Virus record (IMG/VR): IMGVR_UViG_3300036766_000440
Coordinates: 1 to 22,325 of that record
DNA: 22,325 nucleotides
Direction: 5' to 3' (one strand)
Origin: a virus
In this document: piece after piece, positions 15,477 through 21,957 of the stretch
Position numbering within the stretch: the stretch's first letter is position 1
Layout: each line of letters starts with the position of its first letter
Notes under the pieces: generated by a model
Told to the model about the DNA's origin: nothing
The model's database searches: none
What the model saw: the letters and a program-made list of their open reading frames with translations, nothing else
Position numbers and translations under genes: made by a program

Positions 15477-15932
15477 CTACCTCTTTGTGCTTGCCCTTTG
15501 CTGATTTTTTGAAGTGTACTTTGTTGGTACGCTATTCACACGGGCGAACGCCTTGTTGACTACATCAATGTTTGCGGGATTGATTAGAAAACTTCGTAGC
15601 TTTGCCTCGCTAAGATCAGGATGGCACTTTCTCGCAGATTGCCAACACAGTCTTGTCATGCCAGCAACAGTGCTGATCATTCGAGCACCAGCTGGAGACA
15701 ATAACGATACCTCCACCGACAGTCGAATTGCAGCATTGATAGTTTCGTCACGATCTCGTTGCGACGAATTCGATTTGAGACTCTCACGAGCAATCTCTAT
15801 TACTCGCGCTTGAAGCCATTCATCGATCTCATCAATGTCTTTATCAGACAGCGGTGAGAACATGAATTCAAGTATCTCTTTGCCGTTCGTTAACTTAACT
15901 GGAGTCGCCGCACCCGTCACTCGTCCTGCCAT
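15477..15932 (-). CDS. Tail assembly chaperone (G-like, short form)
   Basis: 151 residues, ATG 15932, after TTAGGAG (good ribosome site). The protein is helical and charged: KEILEFMFSPLSDKDIDEI, ARVIEIARESLKSN, LSVEVSLLSPAGARMISTV, then CWQSARKCHPDLSEAKLRS. It lies between the tail tube gene and the tape measure gene, the invariant position of tail assembly chaperones in siphoviruses and myoviruses. Near its 3' end, codons TCA AAA AAT hold the slippery heptamer A AAA AAT, and the ordinary frame ends only nine codons later at TAG 15479-15477. The short form is expected to be the abundant product, with a few percent becoming the fusion. The identification rests on position and frameshift, not on sequence family. 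Confidence 0.87.
   Translation of the reverse strand: MAGRVTGAATPVKLTNGKEILEFMFSPLSDKDIDEIDEWLQARVIEIARESLKSNSSQRDRDETINAAIRLSVEVSLLSPAGARMISTVAGMTRLCWQSARKCHPDLSEAKLRSFLINPANIDVVNKAFARVNSVPTKYTSKNQQRASTKR
15504..15510 (-). promoter_or_regulatory. -1 ribosomal frameshift site A AAA AAT
   Basis: On the minus strand the heptamer A AAA AAT (X XXY YYZ form) lies in frame at the end of the tail chaperone gene: the ordinary reading TSKNQQRASTKR ends at TAG. Slipping one base back after AAT gives TCA GCA AAG GGC AAG CAC and so on, which stays open through ATG 15474 to the stop TGA 15306-15304. The frame arithmetic is exact: 15932-15506 is 142 codons and 15504-15474 is 10 codons. No strong downstream stem was identified by eye. 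Confidence 0.85.
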
Positions 15933-15945
15933 GAGTCACTCCTAA

Positions 15946-16794
15946 TCAGAAGGGCCACCACGGTGTTGATTCACCGGGAAGGATAATCTCTCCTATGTTG
16001 CTATCGTTGTCGTCGCAGGACATCTCGATGTTGACTGTTACTTGAATAATGTTGCCCGTTTCTCGATCAACGACAATGCCTGTGAAGTCTTTTACGATAC
16101 CGTAGGTGAGCTGCCAGAAGTTGTCTGCCTCTTCGCCTACATCGATTTGAATGCCGATATAGTCGTCGATAGCGAACGGCAGTTGATCGATGTCATGCTC
16201 TTGGATTACAAGCGCGAGGTTCCAATCAATGTTTCCTGGCTCGCGTTGTGTCTGACCACTCGAGCACGAGTTCGTGTACGCCTTGTTCTCAGCAATGACA
16301 TTCAAAGCTGCAGAAACAACAGGGCACAACGTGCCGTATGATGAACCACCTGCTGCGAGAATGCGTACACCACCGCCGATCGGCGATGGCACATCGATAT
16401 TTGAAACATCAGAAATATCGCCGCTGCCCGTAGCGAGGACACCGTTAGCCGCAAAGTTGATAACTGTATTAACAGGATCAGCTGATTCCCAGTTCCAGTT
16501 TACAGCGATGTTCTCGACAATGGCCGGGCCAACTCTGGTCTTGCCCGCACCGGAGATGCCAGAGTCCGGTGTAGTGTAGCCCGTGAATGTGAACAGATCG
16601 CCGGGCATCACAAGCGGCTTGCCACCATAGTGGCCGATGCTTCCAGTCCAGTCGCGATTACCTCGACGACGGCCGGCACCACCGAGAGTGTTGCTTGCAC
16701 CAAATTTCTTCGTCCCAGAAGTCTCGTTCACACCCCAGTTGCGCATCGTAGATATGCCATCCACAGCGCCGTACTTACCAGACTTGATGCCCAT
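15946..16794 (-). CDS. Probable major tail (tube) protein
   Basis: 282 residues, ATG 16794, AGGAG 8 nt upstream, overlapping the preceding stop (TAATG). Gly, Asn, Thr and Ser are frequent, and the protein is predicted mostly beta: GNRDWTGSIGHYGGKPLVMPGD at 45-66 includes the W-x-G-S-I pattern and GDLFTFTGYTT often seen in tube subunits; later VENIAVNWNWES and VIQVTVNIEMSC-like strands. Position between the tail-completion gene and the tail chaperone is that of the major tail protein, which polymerises into the tube around the tape measure. No contractile sheath gene accompanies it, supporting a siphovirus. Identification is mainly by position and composition. Confidence 0.75.
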   Translation of the reverse strand: MGIKSGKYGAVDGISTMRNWGVNETSGTKKFGASNTLGGAGRRRGNRDWTGSIGHYGGKPLVMPGDLFTFTGYTTPDSGISGAGKTRVGPAIVENIAVNWNWESADPVNTVINFAANGVLATGSGDISDVSNIDVPSPIGGGVRILAAGGSSYGTLCPVVSAALNVIAENKAYTNSCSSGQTQREPGNIDWNLALVIQEHDIDQLPFAIDDYIGIQIDVGEEADNFWQLTYGIVKDFTGIVVDRETGNIIQVTVNIEMSCDDNDSNIGEIILPGESTPWWPF

Positions 16795-17312
16795 TATAAG
16801 GCTCCTGTATTGAACAGCTGTAAATCAGCTGTCTTAAAGTGCATCTTCACATTGCACGACCACAAGGCCGACCACCCTTTAATCCCACGATTCCTGGTAG
16901 CATCGCTAAGACCTTCAGAAGCGGAAACAAAATTCATGTCCTTTACGAAATCGTAATCGTTCCACTTTAGCGATCCGAGAACAGATTTCCAATCTGTCAT
17001 GGCACAGTAGAGTGCCCACTCGAGAGGGTTAAGTCGATAAGAGATACGATAATCTCCAGTAGTGATCATCCAACTGTACTGTCGAGCAATCATCGAGCTG
17101 CACGACGTGGCGTGCATATTGATTGCAGTGATGCCCTCTGATGTCAAGATCAACTCTGATAAATCTGCATCGGCGACTTGCTGCTTAAGAGGATCTCGAC
17201 TGTCGTCTTGATTGAATTTGATACGATTGCCGACCTTGACGAGTTCTTTCAAAGGACGGCTCGCCTCTGCGAGGGTCCAGAGCGCTGAAAAAACTTGATC
17301 GAAAGGATTCAT
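16794..17312 (-). CDS. Probable tail-completion / tail-terminator protein
   Basis: 172 residues, ATG 17312, overlapping the preceding gene as ATGA. N-terminus FDQVFSALWTLAEASRPL-KELVKVGNRIKF, followed by a Ser/Thr-rich middle (LILTSEGITAINMHATSCSS) and aromatic strands (WALYCAMTDWKSVLGSL). No diagnostic motif is seen. Genes of this size just before the tail tube commonly code for tail terminators or neck proteins that cap the tail and join it to the head. The role is inferred from the place; the gene itself is certain from tight packing and consistent codon use. Confidence 0.65.
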   Translation of the reverse strand: MNPFDQVFSALWTLAEASRPLKELVKVGNRIKFNQDDSRDPLKQQVADADLSELILTSEGITAINMHATSCSSMIARQYSWMITTGDYRISYRLNPLEWALYCAMTDWKSVLGSLKWNDYDFVKDMNFVSASEGLSDATRNRGIKGWSALWSCNVKMHFKTADLQLFNTGAL

Positions 17313-17830
17313 CCGATCATCTCTTTTGCATCGTTGTTCAAACTGCGCTCGGCGTCCTTTGCCATTCCGTCAAGTGTAGTCTGGTCAGGCGGAACAATTA
17401 TTTTACGCTGTGGCAAACGCCCGCCACCTACTTGATGAAAAGAAGCGATGTCAGCAACTGTAACTGAACTGTCGGGATAGCCACCTGGCCCACCGTATCC
17501 GACTTCAACACTCAACTTATCGTACTTCTCAAGAGCCCCTGGTACACTCGTAAAAGGGGGCGCAAGAGCAGCGAATAAAAAACCCTTGTCTCTTAAGATC
17601 GCAGGCTTGCCTGAACCACGACCTTTCGTACGTGCTAGGATCGTTGACTCTGCGAGAGGGGCCCAGTCGCCGCCGCCCTTACTGAACTTTGAAAAACGTA
17701 ACTGAATGAATCCACGATAGCGTGCGGCCCACTGCGTCAAGAACTTTGTAACTGCAGGGCCACCTTCAGAAATCACTCCTTTGAATTTCTTAAGACCAAC
17801 AAGACTGACTTTTACGGTTGCTTCGATCAT
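17309..17830 (-). CDS. Virion morphogenesis / neck protein (Mu gpG-like or HK97 gp10-like)
   Basis: 173 residues from ATG 17830. Longer in-frame starts up to 17998 were refused because they would overlap the capsid gene and run through the hairpin at 17840-17873. The ribosome site is weak. Residues 1-45 are helical (VSLVGLKKFKGVI, FLTQWAARYRGFIQLRF), then GGGDWAPLAESTILARTKG and ILRDKGFLFAAL: the 'W-x-P-L ... T ... I-L-x-x-x-G-x-L' pattern is typical of phage virion morphogenesis or tail-completion proteins. The C-terminal part has VADIASFHQVGG and LPQRKIIVPP, also typical ('H-Q-x-G ... P-x-R'). These proteins sit at the head-tail joint. Good confidence for the class. Confidence 0.78.
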   Translation of the reverse strand: MIEATVKVSLVGLKKFKGVISEGGPAVTKFLTQWAARYRGFIQLRFSKFSKGGGDWAPLAESTILARTKGRGSGKPAILRDKGFLFAALAPPFTSVPGALEKYDKLSVEVGYGGPGGYPDSSVTVADIASFHQVGGGRLPQRKIIVPPDQTTLDGMAKDAERSLNNDAKEMIG

Positions 17831-17839
17831 ACATACAGA

Positions 17840-17873
17840 CCGCAGGCTCAAAGCGTTAGCAGTGAGCCTGCGG
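17840..17873 (-). terminator. Strong hairpin after the major capsid gene
   Basis: A perfect 11-bp inverted repeat (CCGCAGGCTCA / TGAGCCTGCGG, arms 17840-17850 and 17863-17873) with a 12-nt loop starts 23 nt after the capsid stop. On the minus strand it is followed by TCTGTATGT, not a real T-run, so it is probably a partial terminator or a 3'-stabilising hairpin. Such structures after capsid genes are common and would help to make capsid mRNA more abundant than that of the following neck gene. It lies just before ATG 17830 and may also lower translation of the neck protein. Confidence 0.62.
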
Positions 17874-17895
17874 CTGAGTGACCCTTGGTACTGGA

Positions 17896-18906
17896 CTAGG
17901 AGCCAACGGCTTCGTCGTATCCACGTACCAGAACCGCAGGACGGGTGCACATGAAAAGCGGATTCGACTGGACGAGCATGTCCACGCCTTCGTCCCACTC
18001 TTTGTTCTTCTGCTTCGAATACACCGGCTTTCCGATGGTGTTGACAGTCTCCATCCAGTTAGCGGGGGCGAAGTTGCAAGTGAACAGGTCTTGCACGCCC
18101 TCTGGGAAGAATCGAATCGTATCGTCATCGATGAACTTTGTGCTGCCGATCGAACCGCGATACTCTTCCCACATAATGCCCGCATACTCAAATTCGGATC
18201 GAGCTTGCGAGTCCCGTAAGAAGACGCTTTCTTGGTACCGATCAAAGGCCTTCTTCACGCCCGCAGCGGTACATAGCGTGTCGAAGACATCCGATCCGCA
18301 CAGTGCACGAATGCGTGTGTACGGTGACATGCCAAGACGATCTTCGATCAATCGACGCACTTCGTTCGCCTTCAGCTTGACATCATCTTCGTCGGTGAAG
18401 TCAATTCCGATGACTTCTTCAGTGATGTCGAATTCGTCGAACCAATCATAGATGACTGTCGAGCCATCAGCGTCGAGAACGACGCCTTGAATAGCACCGA
18501 TACGATGCCACTCGTGCGTCACTTCGATAGCTTGACGCATATCGGCGAGCTTGTTGTTCACAAGCTTTGAAACAGTCTCGAGTTCATTCTCAGTTCCGAA
18601 AGAGCGAACGCCCTGTACGTCGTCGGCATACACCGCACCAATCAACGGGATGTGCGGAACCATGAAGCTCTTCGCTTTACGGGACTTGCCTCCATACACA
18701 TTGGGCGTCGTACCCCGAGCAGCTGTCGGAACGACCATCAGCTTGCCACGCTCTTCTTCGACAACAGCTTGCGTTGTCGTGATTCCTTCTGCTCTGAACA
18801 GGCCCATAGCACCGAGTCGACTCGGCACATACGGCAACTTGTTAATAGCAGTGGTGAGCGAGACAACACTGAAGATGTCGTTTTTGAAAACATCCAGCAT
18901 TGGCAT
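17896..18906 (-). CDS. Major capsid protein, lambda E family
   Basis: 336 residues, ATG 18906, with AGGAG 8 nt upstream (TTTAGGAGAGATACG). N-terminus FKNDIFSVVSLTTAINKLPYVPSRLG matches the start of the phage major capsid protein E family (lambda gpE-like, HK97 fold). It continues with IPLIGAVYADDVQGVRSFG (90-108), a long helix (KLVNNKLADMRQAIEVTHEW), GSTVIYDWFDEF (146-159), IDFTDEDD, the core around LGMSPYTRIRALCGSDVFDTL, and GKPVYSKQKNKEWDEGVDML near the end. Length and order fit the family (about 340 residues). It forms the icosahedral shell. It lies after the decoration protein and the protease/scaffold, in the order seen in many siphophages. Third codon positions look a little richer in G/C than in neighbours, as expected for a highly expressed gene. 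Confidence 0.93.
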   Translation of the reverse strand: MPMLDVFKNDIFSVVSLTTAINKLPYVPSRLGAMGLFRAEGITTTQAVVEEERGKLMVVPTAARGTTPNVYGGKSRKAKSFMVPHIPLIGAVYADDVQGVRSFGTENELETVSKLVNNKLADMRQAIEVTHEWHRIGAIQGVVLDADGSTVIYDWFDEFDITEEVIGIDFTDEDDVKLKANEVRRLIEDRLGMSPYTRIRALCGSDVFDTLCTAAGVKKAFDRYQESVFLRDSQARSEFEYAGIMWEEYRGSIGSTKFIDDDTIRFFPEGVQDLFTCNFAPANWMETVNTIGKPVYSKQKNKEWDEGVDMLVQSNPLFMCTRPAVLVRGYDEAVGS

Positions 18907-18968
18907 CGTATCTCTCCTAAAGTTGCAGTAAACTCTGACTCGGCACTACCCGTCCTAGGGCCAAGTAA

Positions 18969-19367
18969 TTACGTTTCGAGCTCTGCCTGGTTCTGAGGCT
19001 CGCGACGCACAACGAAATCAAGAGCAGCGACTGCGGTTGCAAAATTTGTCATGTTGATAGACGCGCCCACATAGTCAACTGTAGGCAACGCGTCTTGATT
19101 GATTACAATCGAACCGCGCTGCACAACTGCGACCATACGAACTTCACCATCAGCAATCGTGACCGATTCGAGAAGCAAACCATCGCAATTGGCAATGTTT
19201 GCTGCGATGACCGGCACGTTGTCATCCATGGGATAGCCCGCAGGCAATACCATGTCGTCGCCGCTGCTATTCGTGATTGTCTTCGACTCTCGACTGAACG
19301 CCGCATCGTCCGTTTCGCGGATGAAGACGTCGCCAGTAACCCTCCCTCTTTCAAGCTCTGCCGACAT
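18969..19367 (-). CDS. Head decoration protein (lambda D-like)
   Basis: 132 residues, ATG 19367 with CAGGAG 9 nt upstream. It reads as a small beta-barrel-type protein: RGRVTGDVFIRETDDAAFSRE, VLPAGYPMDDNVPVIA, CDGLLLESVTIADGEVRMVAVV, ending in GSIVINQDALPT. The 'AG-x-P-V-G/DN-x-V ... DG-x-x-x-G/E-x-V-x-V-V-x-R/Q-G' pattern fits the lambda head decoration family, whose trimers bind the outer face of the expanded capsid and resist DNA pressure. The neighbourhood (protease/scaffold upstream, E-like capsid protein downstream) is exactly as in lambda. The stop is followed by a 62-nt gap to the capsid gene with no hairpin of note. Confidence 0.85.
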   Translation of the reverse strand: MSAELERGRVTGDVFIRETDDAAFSRESKTITNSSGDDMVLPAGYPMDDNVPVIAANIANCDGLLLESVTIADGEVRMVAVVQRGSIVINQDALPTVDYVGASINMTNFATAVAALDFVVRREPQNQAELET

Positions 19368-19373
19368 GGTGTA

Positions 19374-19417
19374 TCTCCTGAAACTTCAAAGTACGAGTGT
19401 CTCTTGAAACCTCAAAG
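19374..19417 (-). repeat. Imperfect direct repeat including the decoration gene's ribosome site
   Basis: Two 18-nt units with 2 mismatches, period 26 nt (plus-strand 19374-19391 and 19400-19417): minus strand CTTTGAAGTTTCAGGAGA next to the gene and CTTTGAGGTTTCAAGAGA further up. The gene-near copy holds the real Shine-Dalgarno AGGAG; the other copy has AAGAG. It looks like a local duplication of the leader, perhaps affecting ribosome loading. Confidence 0.6.
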
Positions 19418-19426
19418 CATTGCAGC

Positions 19427-20563
19427 TTAGACTTTTGCTGCGGCTGCCCGTGCTTCCGCATCCGCGACAAGCGGATTCGACTTGGGGTCGAGTATACTTG
19501 GATTCGACAAGGCAACACCCTGCGGCCCTGTGCGCTCGCCGTACTTCACAGCTCGGTTTTCCTTAAGAGCGCCGATCAGTGCATCGAATTGCTTGTCAGA
19601 CGAAGTGTCCACCAGGCTAAGTGCAAGCGACACATCAGAACAATACTCGGTCTTGAGTTTCTCCGCAACTGCCCGAGTAATGTGGCCTTCTCCGTTCGTG
19701 CCAACGACGAGCGCGTCGATTTTTGCAGCTCGATTCTCGTTCTTGATTGCTTTGAACGAAGCGGCGACGGCTGGAGGCAGTTCGTTGAACTTCGTTGTCG
19801 TCGTGACCGAACCCGGCACGAGTGTGCCTTGAGGCGTCGTCGATTGACCGCCTGTCGGTGCAGGAGCCCCTTGAGCATCAGCCGGTGGCGGAGCGTTGGG
19901 ATCCTTCTTTTTGAGATCCTCGATCTCTGTCTTCATCGCAGTCACAACATTCACAATCGCTTCCTCAAGCTGGACATCACTCAGTGTCTCGGCACTGGGT
20001 ACACCCAACTTTTGAGCCAAAGGCAACAGTGCCGACGGCATAGGTGACTCCTTCTTAACAAAGGATGCAGCAATGGCTTGAAACTTATCAAGACCGGTGA
20101 TCACAGGGTAGTTCGTCAATGCTACATGACGAATGGGTTTGTAGTAGGTGTTTCCGTTGCCGTCTGTAAAATCCGGCGTAACGAAGATACTCACGTCCGC
20201 TGAATGCGCGAGCTTTGCAGCTTCTTTGTTGACAAAGCGCGTTTTAGCAAAAAGACCAAGTCGGCCTTTACTGTCAAGCTTAACTTGAGAGCCTATCACA
20301 GAGGCTCGTTTAGCTTCAGGGTTATCTGTGTGCTCAACAGGCCACGGCACTTCAACACCGTTCGAGAGCATCCTGTCCCATGTCGTCTTCCAGTGCTCAA
20401 GAACAGTGGGCGTGACCGAAAACTTTACCTCACCGTTGTTATCCTTCTTAACGAAGTCTCCTACGTAAACAACTTCTTTTTCAAAGACAAGCCCTGATAC
20501 ATCCTCAGACAAACTGAGAAACACATCCAGCTCACTGGCAAGATAAATGACAGCAGGTTCCAT
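19427..20563 (-). CDS. Prohead protease with C-terminal scaffold part (Mu I-like)
   Basis: 378 residues from ATG 20563 (an in-frame TTG at 20605 overlaps the previous gene and was refused). Residues 1-170 are the protease: GDFVKK, LEHWKTTW, PVEHTDNPEAKRASVIGSQV (76-95, with H78 as candidate catalytic His), GLFAKTRFVNKEAA, HSADVSIFVTPDF (120-132, S125 as candidate nucleophile), and the very typical IRHVALTNYPVITGL (144-158). From about 175 there are helices with a Pro/Ala/Gln/Thr-rich linker (APPPADAQGAPAPTGGQ), which look like an internal scaffold. In Mu and relatives, gene I gives the full-length protease and a shorter internal start gives the scaffold; M175 (MPSALLPLAQ) is a possible such start. 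The protein should guide prohead assembly and cleave itself and other head proteins. Confidence 0.87.
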   Translation of the reverse strand: MEPAVIYLASELDVFLSLSEDVSGLVFEKEVVYVGDFVKKDNNGEVKFSVTPTVLEHWKTTWDRMLSNGVEVPWPVEHTDNPEAKRASVIGSQVKLDSKGRLGLFAKTRFVNKEAAKLAHSADVSIFVTPDFTDGNGNTYYKPIRHVALTNYPVITGLDKFQAIAASFVKKESPMPSALLPLAQKLGVPSAETLSDVQLEEAIVNVVTAMKTEIEDLKKKDPNAPPPADAQGAPAPTGGQSTTPQGTLVPGSVTTTTKFNELPPAVAASFKAIKNENRAAKIDALVVGTNGEGHITRAVAEKLKTEYCSDVSLALSLVDTSSDKQFDALIGALKENRAVKYGERTGPQGVALSNPSILDPKSNPLVADAEARAAAAKV

Positions 20564-20588
20564 GACTAGACTATACCTGTTTTGCTTG

Positions 20589-21488
20589 TCAAGAATCAAA
20601 TGCAAACGACCAGCCTTCCACGTAATGTGATAGAGCTATCGCTCCATCGAATACTTCGCCTGCATTAAAATCGAAACCATCGTCCGCCTCTGCATCATCA
20701 GGCGGCGGTACATCTTGAACACTGTCTGCATAAATTGGAATTGCAATACAGCGACAGTTGTATCCGTTCGGAGGCCAATGCGTCTGCCAAAATGGATCGT
20801 CTTTAGGCAACGTCGTCCCATCCATTGCCATGTGTGACTCACGCGTGCGATCGTCGCCTACCGCTGAGTACTCATAACCCCAAAGAATTTCTTGAATCGC
20901 GGGGTCTTGATCGGCTTGCCAGCGACCAGCGCTGTAAGCGATCTGTGATTGTGTTCGAAAGATTGTACGTAGCTGATAGTCCTTCTTATCAGTAAGGCCT
21001 AAGTCGTCAAAGCGTCCGCGTAGTGTTGCTTGGGCTTCTTTAGGTGTAGCGCCTTGCTCGATCAGATTCAGAGTAGTCGTACGTAAGTCTTTCTCGATCG
21101 TGTCAGCGACATCATTAAGCAATGCAAATGCACGCGTACGATACTGAGCTTGCAACTTTCCGATGTCGACATTGAGTGACTTCTTGTATGATTGAATTGT
21201 TTTATCAAACACTGAAAGAGCTAATGATTGTGGCGTCTTTTTCATGCCGCTAAGATGCGTCACAATCATGAGATCAGACAGGATAGGTAGCGCTTCACGC
21301 ACCATCTGTCTTGTCACCTCTGGAAGATACCCACGTTTGATTGCAGAGAGTGCTTTCGATCTAAGACGAAAAGAAATCTTTTTCGCCTGTACAATTGCGC
21401 GCTGTTCAAATTTTGCAAGTGCGTCTAAGTTTCTCTTAGCGTAGAGAGACCTAGCGTCGCTTGACAACCTGTGGGTAAGTAATGGCAT
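20589..21488 (-). CDS. Mu gpF-like minor head protein
   Basis: 299 residues, ATG 21488, overlapping the end of the gp36-like gene by 38 nt. Residues 1-130 are helical and basic (AKFEQRAIVQAKKISFRLR, YKKSLNVDIGKLQAQYRTR). Residues 137-252 carry the Mu protein F / SPP1 gp7-like domain: GATPKEAQATLRGRF, RTIFRTQSQIAYSAGRW (174-190), YEYSAVGDDRTRESHMAMDG (205-224), DPFWQTHWPPNGYNCRC (231-247) with the typical 'P-P-x-G-Y-N-C-R-C' end. The C-terminal 45 residues are acidic. These proteins bind the portal inside the head and enter the capsid in few copies. Some such domains are fused to toxins or other enzymes, but not here. High confidence. Confidence 0.9.
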   Translation of the reverse strand: MPLLTHRLSSDARSLYAKRNLDALAKFEQRAIVQAKKISFRLRSKALSAIKRGYLPEVTRQMVREALPILSDLMIVTHLSGMKKTPQSLALSVFDKTIQSYKKSLNVDIGKLQAQYRTRAFALLNDVADTIEKDLRTTTLNLIEQGATPKEAQATLRGRFDDLGLTDKKDYQLRTIFRTQSQIAYSAGRWQADQDPAIQEILWGYEYSAVGDDRTRESHMAMDGTTLPKDDPFWQTHWPPNGYNCRCIAIPIYADSVQDVPPPDDAEADDGFDFNAGEVFDGAIALSHYVEGWSFAFDS

Positions 21489-21957
21489 CGCTATCGGTAT
21501 CCAGTCGAATTTTGCCAGAGAGAATTTGATCTAAGAACTTTTCGACCATGTCACGATGCGCCGAGAGTTGATGCTTGGGCTTGCCATCTTCGCTCATGTC
21601 TGTGATGCCACGACTATCGTAGAGCAAGACGCCTGCGTATCGAGCACTCATCGATACAATGCGCGTTGGCGGGTCAGTAAATGGAATAGTATAGCGACCT
21701 CCTCGAAGACGATCGTCGATATACGCTCGTGCCTCAGACAGAGCCCAACAAATTCGCTGGTCAATCTCATAAGCACTTTCAGTATTTTCGACGTCTGCCC
21801 ATTTACGCACGTTGCTTCGACCAAAGATAAGTTCAATATCCTTGCTCTCTGCATACATGGGCCGAGAACAAATATCTTCGGTATCTGCACCTCCGAGGAA
21901 CATCTGGCCGTTGAACTGCTGGCCAGTAAATTGCTGGCCGTCAAATAACTGACTCAT
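21451..21957 (-). CDS. Mu gp36-like (DUF1320) head-tail connector with repeat arm
   Basis: 168 residues, ATG 21957 overlapping the previous stop (TAATG). Residues 1-23 are a peptide of F-x-G-Q units (see the repeat entry). Residues 35-150 fit DUF1320: ESKDIELIFGRSNVRKWAD, IDQRICWALSEARAYIDDRL, GGRYTIPFTDPPTRIVSMSARYAG split by LLYDSRG, then HRDMVEKFLDQILSGKIRL. This helical family is placed at the head-tail joint next to the portal. In Mu the gene comes after the capsid protein; here it precedes the F-like gene, so the order is rearranged. Good confidence for the family, moderate for the role. Confidence 0.8.
   Translation of the reverse strand: MSQLFDGQQFTGQQFNGQMFLGGADTEDICSRPMYAESKDIELIFGRSNVRKWADVENTESAYEIDQRICWALSEARAYIDDRLRGGRYTIPFTDPPTRIVSMSARYAGVLLYDSRGITDMSEDGKPKHQLSAHRDMVEKFLDQILSGKIRLDTDSDAITYPQVVKRR
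21889..21945 (-). repeat. Short FxGQQ repeats at the start of the gp36-like protein
   Basis: Residues 5-23 of the gp36-like protein are four units of five residues: FDGQQ, FTGQQ, FNGQM, FLGG. In DNA these are 15-nt units, TTT/TTC NNN GGN CAG, with changes mostly at the second and third codon positions. This pattern is not part of the DUF1320 core. It may be a flexible binding arm or a small beta-helix-like cap. Confidence 0.7.

Noticed and set aside
17831-17998. 56-residue extension of the neck protein
   Set aside because: It overlaps the end of the capsid gene and crosses the hairpin; the family similarity begins after ATG 17830.
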